From Lutimonas saemankumensis (GTDB taxonomy: Bacteria > Bacteroidota > Bacteroidia > Flavobacteriales > Flavobacteriaceae): DNA of 64,000 nucleotides. Of this stretch, positions 1-7,546 are shown in pieces. The stretch spans positions 124,001-188,000 of the forward strand of contig NZ_JAIUZR010000001.1 in the NCBI RefSeq assembly GCF_020171465.1, read 5' to 3'. How positions within the stretch are numbered: position 1 is the stretch's first letter; each line of letters starts with the position of its first letter. A program made the translations under genes and the position numbers. The notes under the pieces are model-generated. The model made no database searches. It was not told where the DNA came from and saw nothing but the letters and a program-made list of their open reading frames with translations.

Positions 1-161
1 TATTTCGACTTTTTATGCATATTAATTGGATGTGAAAAGGAAACCTAAGTAAGATTTTTTCAAGGCTAAAATGATTTTGATGAAATTTAAAAGTTTGATA
101 ACTATCGATAAAAATATTTTCAAAGAATTGTATATCTTTATTATAACCAAATCTTCCATTG

Positions 162-1553
162 ATGTCAACCAGATACAGCATTATTATATTTTTGGCCTTT
201 TGTTTACCGTTACTTGTTTATGGTCAGGGATATTACAATCAGGAAAATTTTGGTAACCGTTCACTCTTATTAAGCGGGAATGTAACAGGAAGTGTTGATG
301 ATCTTGGGCTCACCTATTATAATCCATCACGTATTGCGCTCATCGAAGATCCGGTTTTTACGATAAATGCAAAGGCTTATCAGATAAGTTCCTTGGATCT
401 ATCCAATGTTTTTGGCCGTGACAGCAAGCTTTCAGATTCGAGATTTGAAGGTGTTCCTAGTTTAATAGCCGGAACCTTTAATATAGAAAAGTGGGATAAA
501 CATAAATTTGCGTATTCCTTCCTGTCCAAACAACGATTCCGTTTAAATTTTAATGTCTCACAAGAAGTTGATCCTGAAAGGATAGATAATGAGGATATTG
601 AAAGACTTGTAGGGAATTTCCACTTAGATAATAAGGAGACTGATGAATGGTTTGGCCTGACATGGGGAATGAAGATTAAGGATAATTTCAGTGTTGGAAT
701 CTCGACATTTGTATCTGTCTATAATGTTTCCGGTCTATATGATGTTCGTTTTTCGAGTTTGTCGGGATTATCCGACGTAGATATTTTTAATAATGAAATA
801 TCATATAGCCAATTGTCCTATGGAATTTTTTGGAAACTCGGACTGGCCTGGACCCTGAATAAGTTTGACCTGGGAGTTAATGTTGATTTACCCTATCTTG
901 AAGTGATTTCCGGAGGGAAATTCAGATACCAAAATTATCTTTCCGGGATTGGAGAAAATGAAGATGAGTTTGCATTTTATGATTTCAGGGATCTTGATGC
1001 CAAAAGGAAGGAGCCCTTGGGTATTTCGTTTGGGGTCGGTGTTCCACTTGGGAAAAACAAACTTCATTTTAAAGCTGATTGGCATGGCGGATTATCGGAA
1101 TATGACAGGCTGGTTATACCTCCTGCAGAGGATGGGGGAACCGGATTTTCATTCAGTGAAGAGTTACGATCCGTCATCAATTTTGGATTGGGTGGAGAAT
1201 TCTATTTGAACGAAAAATTAAATATCTACGGAAGTTTTTCAACTGATTTTTCACCCGTAAAATCAAGATCCAACGCATTTGATATAATAGATGAGGAAGA
1301 AAGGGACGCTACCTTTGATGAAGACTTTTTCCATTATGGACTCGGGGTGGATATTAAATTAAAGAAAATGAAAGTGGTTTTGGGATCAACCTATTCCAGG
1401 GCTTCCGGAGATTTTTCTGATCCGGTCGAATTGCCCACTAGTGAATTACAAGATGAGGGTAATGGTGATTCATCCAGAATAGCAGTATCGCGCTGGAGGT
1501 TTATAGTTGGATTGGAAATACCGATTTTTGGTTATGATTTAGAATTCAAATAA
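162..1553 (+). CDS. Outer membrane beta-barrel protein, FadL/OmpP1-like
   Basis: An N-terminal hydrophobic signal peptide ends near VYGQ, so the protein should leave the cytoplasm. The mature part alternates aromatic and glycine-rich strands and carries a YNPSRIA motif near its start, which resembles the NPAG-type motif of FadL/OmpP1 proteins. Many predicted amphipathic strands and a C-terminal strand rich in hydrophobic residues (about 463 residues) fit an outer membrane barrel. A TTG lies one codon upstream, but the ATG at 162 is the natural start. The substrate cannot be read from sequence. The gene stands alone, with a separate small membrane protein downstream. I am confident of the location and fold class, less so of the family. 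Confidence 0.72.
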   Translation: MSTRYSIIIFLAFCLPLLVYGQGYYNQENFGNRSLLLSGNVTGSVDDLGLTYYNPSRIALIEDPVFTINAKAYQISSLDLSNVFGRDSKLSDSRFEGVPSLIAGTFNIEKWDKHKFAYSFLSKQRFRLNFNVSQEVDPERIDNEDIERLVGNFHLDNKETDEWFGLTWGMKIKDNFSVGISTFVSVYNVSGLYDVRFSSLSGLSDVDIFNNEISYSQLSYGIFWKLGLAWTLNKFDLGVNVDLPYLEVISGGKFRYQNYLSGIGENEDEFAFYDFRDLDAKRKEPLGISFGVGVPLGKNKLHFKADWHGGLSEYDRLVIPPAEDGGTGFSFSEELRSVINFGLGGEFYLNEKLNIYGSFSTDFSPVKSRSNAFDIIDEEERDATFDEDFFHYGLGVDIKLKKMKVVLGSTYSRASGDFSDPVELPTSELQDEGNGDSSRIAVSRWRFIVGLEIPIFGYDLEFK

Positions 1554-1582
1554 TTTATGATCAGTTGATATGTCACGTGTAT

Positions 1583-1598
1583 AATGACGATTGTCATT
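1583..1598. promoter_or_regulatory. Inverted repeat, possible operator
   Basis: Six-base arms AATGAC and GTCATT flank GATT, about 47 bases before the start codon at 1645. The core TGACGATTGTCA differs by one base from a perfect palindrome upstream of tonB (4653-4664). A role as a regulator binding site is inference. Confidence 0.3.
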
Positions 1599-1644
1599 TT
1601 CTATTCCTGATTTTGTGATTAATTTTACGCGATAACATGTAAAT

Positions 1645-1998
1645 ATGAAATCAAAGGCACTTCTTTTCATTGGAATAGCAATGTTGATTACAGGAATTCT
1701 TTTCCGCAAGATTTTTTCTTTTGAGATAACGGGACTAATTTTGATCTTAACGGGTGTTTTGATGAAGACAGTCTATATCATTATGAAGGCAAGAAGTGGC
1801 GAGTATATGCCAGGATCCGAACTCGTTTTTCTGTTCACTGGATTAGCGTTGTTTCTTTCCGGCCTTTATTTGAGATCAATTTCTTTCGATTATATAAATC
1901 CTGCACTTATGATAGTAACGGGAATAACTTTAAAAGTTATTTTCATCCTACTCTTTGTTAAAAAGGTCAGGCAGAATAGGGAAGGTCTTATAGAATAG
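1645..1998 (+). CDS. Small four-helix membrane protein, function unknown
   Basis: This 117-residue protein contains about four hydrophobic segments arranged as two similar halves. Each half pairs a short helix with a longer one, around residues 5-40 and 60-110, with repeated ITGxxL/ILTGVLMK-like phrases. That suggests an internal duplication. The loops are basic on the presumed cytoplasmic side and the tail is charged (KKVRQNREG). I do not recognise a named family. A GldL-like or general membrane protein is possible but unsupported. It is transcribed alone, and an inverted repeat at 1583-1598 precedes it. The ATG at 1645 is the first in frame after the upstream gene. Confidence 0.65.
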   Translation: MKSKALLFIGIAMLITGILFRKIFSFEITGLILILTGVLMKTVYIIMKARSGEYMPGSELVFLFTGLALFLSGLYLRSISFDYINPALMIVTGITLKVIFILLFVKKVRQNREGLIE

Positions 1999-2055
1999 AT
2001 TCAACTTTTATAATCAGTCACATGCCCCTCAACATTCTCTAAATCTATAAGACCT
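1983..2055. repeat. Spaced 12-bp perfect inverted repeat
   Basis: AGGTCTTATAGA at 1983-1994 is the exact reverse complement of 2044-2055. The spacer is 49 bases. The left arm covers the last codons of the upstream gene, and T-rich sequence follows the right arm, so it could be a long-loop transcription terminator. No canonical tight hairpin is seen. Confidence 0.45.
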
Positions 2056-2096
2056 GAATTAATTAAATAACTTTTTCTTTTAATTTTTTATATTCT

Positions 2097-2402
2097 TTAA
2101 TCATCACTGGCCACAAGAAAAGATTTCATATTATCTCTTTCATCATCATATTCAGTTTCCCTGTCCAATGAGGTAATTCCGGTATTCAGGTATCTGTGTT
2201 CTTTTCCTGTGACAATCATATCAAAACTAGCTTCATTCAATGTAAAACTTCTTGTGCAAGCAAGATTGTGATGAAATGTTGTGATTTTCTTGAAGTTTGA
2301 CTCCAGTCTCTCTTCATTTGCTTTTTTGTTTTGCTCAAAAACGGCGAGCGCATAGAAAAGACCCAGAGTGATGCAAATTGTTATTAAGCTGTAAAGTTTC
2401 AT
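2097..2402 (-). CDS. Small membrane-anchored protein, unknown
   Basis: This 101-residue protein has one N-terminal hydrophobic segment (residues about 3-20) that could be a signal anchor. A charged, partly coiled-coil-prone region follows, and then an acidic tail. No known domain is recognised. It starts 11 bases after the stop of the upstream 139-residue gene, so the two probably form an operon driven by the promoter at 2850-2880. A function cannot be assigned. Confidence 0.55.
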   Translation of the reverse strand: MKLYSLITICITLGLFYALAVFEQNKKANEERLESNFKKITTFHHNLACTRSFTLNEASFDMIVTGKEHRYLNTGITSLDRETEYDDERDNMKSFLVASDD

Positions 2403-2413
2403 AAGCTCTGGTT

Positions 2414-2833
2414 TTAGATATAATGATCTTTGGTAAACAATACCTTGAGATTCAACATTTTTTTTATAAAATCCTTGTTATTTTTTAGGAAGCGATCGTT
2501 TCTGAAATGGAGAAACTCTCCTTGTCCGTGTATACTTAATCCGTTCGTGAGGTAGGTGTAAAGCTGATAGTAAGGAATGATCCAGGTGAAATTGTCAAGT
2601 CTACGGGTAATTCTGACTAAAATTCCTTTTGGTCTAAGTTCAATATTAGCATAATTTATGTCAGGGCCATTTAACAAGGCTCTTTCTAATCTTGGGCTGA
2701 CATCAGTTATAATCATTCTTCCGGAACCGGTTCCGCTCATTTTTATTTTGTCCCATAGCCCGAATGGCTTTCCCACCATTTCATTGATGGTGGCATCATG
2801 ATCTTTGTTCGTATATGTTGTATTAAGTATCAT
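2414..2833 (-). CDS. Conserved-looking hypothetical cytosolic protein
   Basis: The frame stays open up to a TTG at 2860, but that codon lies across the likely -7 box at 2850-2857. The ATG at 2833, directly preceded by GGAGG, is therefore the better start and gives 139 residues. The protein is soluble-looking, with no signal peptide and many beta-type stretches. It has aromatic clusters such as FTWIIPYYQLYTYL and a basic C-terminal region. No family is recognised. It is the first gene of a likely two-gene operon. Confidence 0.6.
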   Translation of the reverse strand: MILNTTYTNKDHDATINEMVGKPFGLWDKIKMSGTGSGRMIITDVSPRLERALLNGPDINYANIELRPKGILVRITRRLDNFTWIIPYYQLYTYLTNGLSIHGQGEFLHFRNDRFLKNNKDFIKKMLNLKVLFTKDHYI

Positions 2834-2849
2834 CCTCCGAATTACACGG

Positions 2850-2880
2850 TAAAGATACAAATTGTTTAACTTATTTCAAA
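2850..2880 (-). promoter_or_regulatory. Bacteroidota-type promoter for the 2414-2833 gene
   Basis: On the minus strand TTTG (2877-2880) is separated by 19 bases from TATCTTTA (2850-2857). The second box matches TAnnTTTG at seven of eight positions. The spacing is ideal for the primary sigma factor of Bacteroidota. It sits about 17 bases before the ATG at 2833. Confidence 0.6.
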
Positions 2881-3064
2881 AAAACTTGAACAAAAAATTT
2901 AATGATTCCAATCCTTCTTGATCTGGCTTTAACTTATGTTTCAGAATATCAGATAATTAATTATTTTTTTCAGTCTGTCAGAAACTGATTTCACTTCATA
3001 TGAATTATCTATTTTTGACGTCAATTATTGAATGGTCGTCAGGAATCTTCTGACTTTTTAAGGC

Positions 3065-3193
3065 CTAGTTTTCTTCTGGTTCGGATCTGTTTGAACAATC
3101 CCTTAAATAACTCTCGGAACCTTTACTCAATACATCAATTTTCTTTAATTCTGCAAATCTTATCTGCTCGATTAATTCTAAAACTTTATTCAT
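3065..3193 (-). CDS. Possible 42-residue small protein
   Basis: An ATG at 3193 is preceded by GGAG at a proper distance. It opens a 42-residue frame starting MNKVLELIEQIRF and ending in an acidic, Ser-rich tail. The N-terminal half is a clear amphipathic helix. There is a single cysteine. The upstream -7 box is imperfect (TAATTTTA). It fills an otherwise empty gap between two minus-strand genes. It is a candidate only; no homologue is recalled. Confidence 0.38.
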   Translation of the reverse strand: MNKVLELIEQIRFAELKKIDVLSKGSESYLRDCSNRSEPEEN

Positions 3194-3350
3194 TTTAACT
3201 CCATTTTGAATTTTGAGGTAAAATTAAACCGTTAAGCAAGGATAGTTCCTGACAAGAGGTGTCGTTGGATGTTAAAACTTTGTTAATCAAATGAGAAGGA
3301 TGTCAGAAAAAAGTTTGGATATCTTTTTTGTATTGACCAGAATATGAGGT

Positions 3351-3692
3351 CTAATAGAATTTATATAAGTCTTCGACAAGATCAGCTTCTTTTAGAATAG
3401 ATAACCTGCTCCTGACAAGAATATCTTTTTCTGACTCAAGTCTTTCTTTGGTTTCCGGATTTGAAACGGTTTCCAATTTTTTATCAATATTCTGAATTTC
3501 GAGATCAATACTTTTGAGCGCCTGCTGATATTCTTTGGTGTAATAGCTATAATTTTTTTCATCAATCAGGTTTGATTGATTGTATACCGCAATATGACTT
3601 TCGCTCAAGTCTGGAAAAGGTATGATTTCCTGTCCTCTGACAGCATAAATGTAACCCAGACCAAAAACGCAAAAAAAGAAAATGTTTCTCAT
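3351..3692 (-). CDS. Secreted small coiled-coil protein, unknown
   Basis: An N-terminal signal peptide (residues about 1-20, ending YAVRGQ) is followed by about 90 residues of charged, helix-forming sequence with heptad-like spacing (residues about 50-100). The protein is therefore probably periplasmic. There is no lipobox cysteine and no recognised domain. The start ATG at 3692 is supported by a perfect -7 box (3710-3717) that leaves a leader of about 13 bases. It is transcribed alone, downstream of tonB and its terminator. Confidence 0.6.
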   Translation of the reverse strand: MRNIFFFCVFGLGYIYAVRGQEIIPFPDLSESHIAVYNQSNLIDEKNYSYYTKEYQQALKSIDLEIQNIDKKLETVSNPETKERLESEKDILVRSRLSILKEADLVEDLYKFY

Positions 3693-3709
3693 TTTATCTA
3701 AATAAGATG

Positions 3710-3717
3710 CAAATTTA
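3710..3717 (-). promoter_or_regulatory. -7 promoter element TAAATTTG
   Basis: The minus strand reads TAAATTTG, a full match to TAnnTTTG, 18 bases before the start codon at 3692. No clear TTG box lies at the expected upstream distance. Confidence 0.45.
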
Positions 3718-3790
3718 AATCATTTCAATCAAATGAGTGCGACATGAAATGTCTGAAAGCTATAAATTTTCTTTTGCAGAAATGGCTGCA

Positions 3791-3820
3791 CAAAAAAGGA
3801 GCTAACATAATGTTAACTCC
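3791..3820 (-). terminator. Intrinsic terminator of tonB
   Basis: The minus-strand RNA forms a 10-bp stem (GGAGUUAACA with UGUUAGCUCC, one G-U pair) with a three-base loop, followed by six U. It lies 47 bases after the tonB stop codon. Confidence 0.85.
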
Positions 3821-3866
3821 TTAAATTACTAAATATTTAATTTAGCTTTATCAACAATAAATGGAA

Positions 3867-4598
3867 TTAGATTTGAACGTGTAATGTAATTGGAAGTGTA
3901 TAAGATACACCAACCGGCATACCCCTTTGTTTACCGGGTGTTAGCCTGGGAAGCATATTTACGACTCTTAAGGCTTCCTTTTCCAGTCTTTTGTGAGGAC
4001 CTCTGGCTCTTGCTTCCGAAATTTTTCCTGTTTTGTCAATTTTAAAAACAACGTAAACCTTTTTCTTTCCGGGAGTCAATCCAAGGTCCTGTGATAATCC
4101 GGTATTATAGTTTTTACTGATATGCTGGGTAATTTTATCCTGAAGGCATTTTTTCTTTTGAGCCTTGGTTCCTTTACATCCAGGAAAAACCGGAGGATCT
4201 TCAATAATGGCAAAAGGTATATCCTGTTCAACTTGCTCTTCTTCAACCACTTCTTCTATGTCGTCCATTTCAATCACTTCCACGTATTCACTTTCATCAG
4301 TTTCAGTGGATTCCAGAATGGTTTCCTCGATATCTTTTTCATCAGCAACAATTTCAATAACCTCAGGAGCCGGTGGCGGTGGAGGAGGTGGCTTGACCTC
4401 TTGAATTCTCTCGGTAATAGGAATATCAATCACTTCCTCTTCCTGAATGTTCATTGCGGTTAATTCGCTTACGGTTCTGTCAAAAGTTTTCCATTCAATA
4501 GCAATATAAATGATCACTAAAGAAAGAAGTAAGCCTAGCTGAAAAAAGATTTTGCTGTAGGCTCCAATTTCTGCTTTTGGGGATTTTTTAGCTAACAT
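3867..4598 (-). CDS. tonB: TonB-family energy transducer
   Basis: TonB couples inner-membrane proton motive force (through ExbB/ExbD) to outer membrane transporters. The 243-residue protein has a short cytoplasmic N-terminus and one membrane helix (about residues 17-35). A periplasmic linker with a run of prolines (PPPPPPP) and long acidic stretches follows, then a C-terminal TonB domain (about residues 150-243). The C-terminal domain has the Bacteroidota PPVFPGC signature, KVYVVFKIDKTGKI, and a LPRLTPGKQRGMPVGVSY strand. The frame continues to 4658, but the ATG at 4598 removes an unlikely hydrophobic extension and places the membrane helix correctly. It is transcribed alone, with a strong terminator downstream and a palindrome upstream. 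ExbB/ExbD are not in the window. Confidence 0.9.
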   Translation of the reverse strand: MLAKKSPKAEIGAYSKIFFQLGLLLSLVIIYIAIEWKTFDRTVSELTAMNIQEEEVIDIPITERIQEVKPPPPPPPAPEVIEIVADEKDIEETILESTETDESEYVEVIEMDDIEEVVEEEQVEQDIPFAIIEDPPVFPGCKGTKAQKKKCLQDKITQHISKNYNTGLSQDLGLTPGKKKVYVVFKIDKTGKISEARARGPHKRLEKEALRVVNMLPRLTPGKQRGMPVGVSYTLPITLHVQI

Positions 4599-4652
4599 GA
4601 CGGTTAAATTTAAAGTTATAATAAAATTAAATCCAATTATCAATTCAGAACA

Positions 4653-4664
4653 TGACAATTGTCA
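4653..4664. promoter_or_regulatory. Perfect 12-bp palindrome upstream of tonB
   Basis: TGACAATTGTCA is fully self-complementary and lies 55 bases before the tonB start codon, just upstream of a weak promoter (TAACTTTA). A near-identical site is at 1585-1596. A regulator binding site is inferred. Confidence 0.35.
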
Positions 4665-4840
4665 CATTAATAAAAATTCTATAATATTTTTGAAGTATCC
4701 ATATTCAATATCGTTTTCGTAATAAAAATTTCAATTATTTTACAAAATACAAGAGTTTGTAATGTATCTCTTCGAAATTCACAATAAGGATTTTTTCGGC
4801 TGGAATTACCTTTTTAAAAATTGAAATAAAAAGAGTTAAA

Positions 4841-4869
4841 CGGCATTTTTTTAGGCTAAAAAAATGCCG
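4841..4869. repeat. 13-bp perfect hairpin with internal T/A tract
   Basis: The stretch 4599-5006 has no gene. It holds the tonB promoter region and this hairpin: CGGCATTTTTTTA pairs with TAAAAAAATGCCG around a GGC loop. The T run is inside the stem, so it is not a standard terminator in either direction. It lies 138 bases before the first permease gene. Its function is unknown. Confidence 0.5.
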
Positions 4870-5006
4870 GAAATTCAGTTTTTTCTATTCAAAAAAAATC
4901 GATTCTTAACATATTGAAAAACTTGAAAAATACTGTAACATTTCTTTGGTTTTCAGCGTCTATTAGTTACAATAAAACCAAGTTTATCAAAATTAGTTGA
5001 ATCAGG

Positions 5007-6257
5007 ATGTTTGATATTGACAGGTGGCAGGAAATCTTTGATACAATCAGAAAGAATAAGTTAAGAACTTTTTTGACGGGTCTTTCGGTTGCGTCCGGTA
5101 TATTTATTCTTGTTATTCTCCTCGGGTTTGGGCGAGGTATGGAAAATGGTATTAGAAAAGAATTTGAAAGAGATGCTTCGAACAGGATAATGGTATGGAC
5201 CCAGAGGACCACAAAGGAGTATAAAGGTTTAAATCCAGGTAGGAGAATTCAACTTAAAAATGAAAATTACAATCATATTTATGATACTTATTTTGACCAG
5301 CTTGAATTCAAATCGGCAATTTTCAGAGTTCCCTGGGGTACAACTTCAAATTATAAGAATGAATCGGTTTCTTACGCCATAAGAGGTATTCATCCTACCT
5401 ATCAGCAAATCGAAAATCAGTTGATGGTAGAGGGCAGATACATCAATCAAATGGACATTGATGACCGGAACAAAGTGGTTATAATCAGCAACAAGATTAA
5501 ATATGAATTGCTTAAGGATGTTGAAAACCCTCTGGATGAGTATTTACAGATTTCTGGAATTAATTTCAGGATTGTCGGCATTTACAGTGATTTAGGAGGT
5601 GACAGAGAGGAAAATAACCTGTTTATACCTTTTTCGACGGCACAGGCTGTCTTTAATGGATCTGACAGATTGAGCAATCTTACCTATACGCTTAAACCAG
5701 AAAAAACCTTTGAAAAGGCAGTTGAGGCTTCTGGATTATTTACAGCCGAAATTAAACAATATTTACAGGAGGTTCATAAAGTTTCTCCTGAGGATAACAG
5801 TGCCATCAATGTTCACAATATGCTGGATGAGGCAAAGCGATACTATACACTTACAGACAATATTGCTTTTTTCTTTTGGTTTGTAGGAATTTGTACCATA
5901 ATTGCCGGTGTTGTAGGTGTAAGCAACATTATGTTGATTATTGTTAAAGAGAGGACAAGAGAGATTGGAATTCGCAAAGCACTAGGAGCAAAACCATGGT
6001 CCATAGTTGGAATGATCTTACAGGAATCGGTTTTTGTAACTGCTGTCTCAGGATTTGCAGGATTAATTTTAAGTATGGGATTGTTGGAAATCGTAGGGCC
6101 GAATGTTGAGGTGGATTATATTGTCAACCCTTCGGTTAATTTGACAATTGCCCTGTCTATGGTAACTGTCCTGATAGTTGCCGGAGCAATAGCGGGATTC
6201 TTTCCGGCATGGAGAGCTGCAAGTATTCAACCAATTGAGGCATTAAAAGACGAATAA
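5007..6257 (+). CDS. ABC transporter permease, MacB/FtsX type
   Basis: This is an inner-membrane permease of the MacB/LolE/FtsX class. An N-terminal membrane helix (residues about 20-40) is followed by a large periplasmic MacB-type core domain (about 45-260). Three C-terminal helices belong to the FtsX domain, with the hallmark VGVSNIMLIIVKERTREIGI and RKALGAKPW segments. Length is 416, normal for a permease lacking the fused ATPase of E. coli MacB. It is followed after 10 bases by a paralogous permease and then by an adaptor protein, so the three are an operon for tripartite export. No ATPase gene is adjacent, which is unusual. The substrate is unknown. Confidence 0.9.
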   Translation: MFDIDRWQEIFDTIRKNKLRTFLTGLSVASGIFILVILLGFGRGMENGIRKEFERDASNRIMVWTQRTTKEYKGLNPGRRIQLKNENYNHIYDTYFDQLEFKSAIFRVPWGTTSNYKNESVSYAIRGIHPTYQQIENQLMVEGRYINQMDIDDRNKVVIISNKIKYELLKDVENPLDEYLQISGINFRIVGIYSDLGGDREENNLFIPFSTAQAVFNGSDRLSNLTYTLKPEKTFEKAVEASGLFTAEIKQYLQEVHKVSPEDNSAINVHNMLDEAKRYYTLTDNIAFFFWFVGICTIIAGVVGVSNIMLIIVKERTREIGIRKALGAKPWSIVGMILQESVFVTAVSGFAGLILSMGLLEIVGPNVEVDYIVNPSVNLTIALSMVTVLIVAGAIAGFFPAWRAASIQPIEALKDE

Positions 6258-6267
6258 ATCTATAAGC

Positions 6268-7527
6268 ATGTTCAGCAGAGATAAATGGAATGAAATACTG
6301 GAAGTCCTGACCACAAACTGGGGTAGGACCCTGCTAACTGCTTTTGGTGTGTTTTGGGGTATTTTTATTTTGATATTGCTTCTCGCTGCCGGAAAGGGAT
6401 TGGAAAACGGAATTAAGGCAGATTTTGGAAATATAGCCACCAATACGATGTTCATGTGGACTCAGACAGTTACTAAATCCTATCAGGGAATGTCGAAAGG
6501 ACGCAGTTATAGTTACGACCTTAAAGATGTTCGTGACATCAAAAATAATATAGACGAACTAAGGTTTGTCTCACCAAGAAACAGATTAGGAGGGTTTAAC
6601 GGAGGTTCCAATGTTATAAGAGGCCTTAAGACTGGAGGATTCAATGTATATGGAGATTACCCTGAGATTATTAAGCAGGAACCCATGGATATTACCAGAG
6701 GCAGATTCCTAAACTATAATGATATTGATAACAAAACGAAAGTGGCCATAATTGGAGAAGGTGTAGTCAAAAGTCTTTATGACATGGGAGAAGAAGTGTT
6801 GGGAACCTACATAAAGATTAACGGGGTAAATTTTATGGTGATTGGAACTTATGCCAAGAAAACTTCAAATGGAGACAGCGAGGAACGGCAGAAAGAGATC
6901 TATGTACCCTTTACATCATTTTCTCAGGCCTTTAACAGAGGTGACAAAGTGGGATGGATGGCGATAACTGCGAATGACGGAACGCCTATAACGGATATTA
7001 AGGAGCAGATTTTTGATTTGGTTAAGAAGAATCACAAGATTCATCCCGAAGATAAGCGAGCCGTGGGTCACTTTGATATATATGAGCGCTTCCAACGAGT
7101 TGAGAACTTGTTTATGGCTTTAAAGATCATCGCTTATTTTGTGGGTACTCTTGTACTTCTTTCAGGAGTAATTGGTGTCAGTAATATAATGTTGATTGTC
7201 GTAAAGGAAAGAACAAGAGAAATAGGAATACGAAGAGCGGTTGGAGCAACTCCCGGGAAGATTCGCGGACAGATTTTAATAGAATCCGTGTTTCTGACGA
7301 TTATCTCTGGCATGGCTGGCATTGCCTTTGGAGCACTTTTGATTTTCGGATTGAACTACGCTCTGGACATGTCTGAACCCATTGATATGTTTGCCAACCC
7401 CAGTGTGAATCTGGGGGTAATTACAATTGCTTTGACCATACTAATTGTTTCCGGTTTACTTGCGGGCTTGATTCCCGCTCAAAATGCCATTAAAGTGAAG
7501 CCAATTGAAGCATTAAGAACAGAATAA
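6268..7527 (+). CDS. ABC transporter permease, MacB/FtsX type (paralogue)
   Basis: This is a 419-residue permease with the same layout as its neighbour: one N-terminal helix, a periplasmic MacB-type domain and a three-helix FtsX domain. It contains GVIGVSNIMLIVVKERTRE and RRAVGATPG. The C-terminal NAIKVKPIEALRTE ending is typical of the family. The two permeases probably form a heterodimer. It lies 10 bases after the first permease and 19 bases before the adaptor. An ATP-binding partner must be encoded elsewhere. Confidence 0.9.
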   Translation: MFSRDKWNEILEVLTTNWGRTLLTAFGVFWGIFILILLLAAGKGLENGIKADFGNIATNTMFMWTQTVTKSYQGMSKGRSYSYDLKDVRDIKNNIDELRFVSPRNRLGGFNGGSNVIRGLKTGGFNVYGDYPEIIKQEPMDITRGRFLNYNDIDNKTKVAIIGEGVVKSLYDMGEEVLGTYIKINGVNFMVIGTYAKKTSNGDSEERQKEIYVPFTSFSQAFNRGDKVGWMAITANDGTPITDIKEQIFDLVKKNHKIHPEDKRAVGHFDIYERFQRVENLFMALKIIAYFVGTLVLLSGVIGVSNIMLIVVKERTREIGIRRAVGATPGKIRGQILIESVFLTIISGMAGIAFGALLIFGLNYALDMSEPIDMFANPSVNLGVITIALTILIVSGLLAGLIPAQNAIKVKPIEALRTE

Positions 7528-7546
7528 ATTAATATTAAAAAGAACA

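Noticed and set aside
71-256. Plus-strand frame of 61 codons at the window start
   Set aside because: It overlaps the signal peptide of the outer membrane protein gene in another frame and has no family-like features.
4122-4463. Plus-strand frames opposite tonB
   Set aside because: Their Phe/Asn/Ser- and Gly-rich text is the antisense of the acidic and proline-rich TonB linker.
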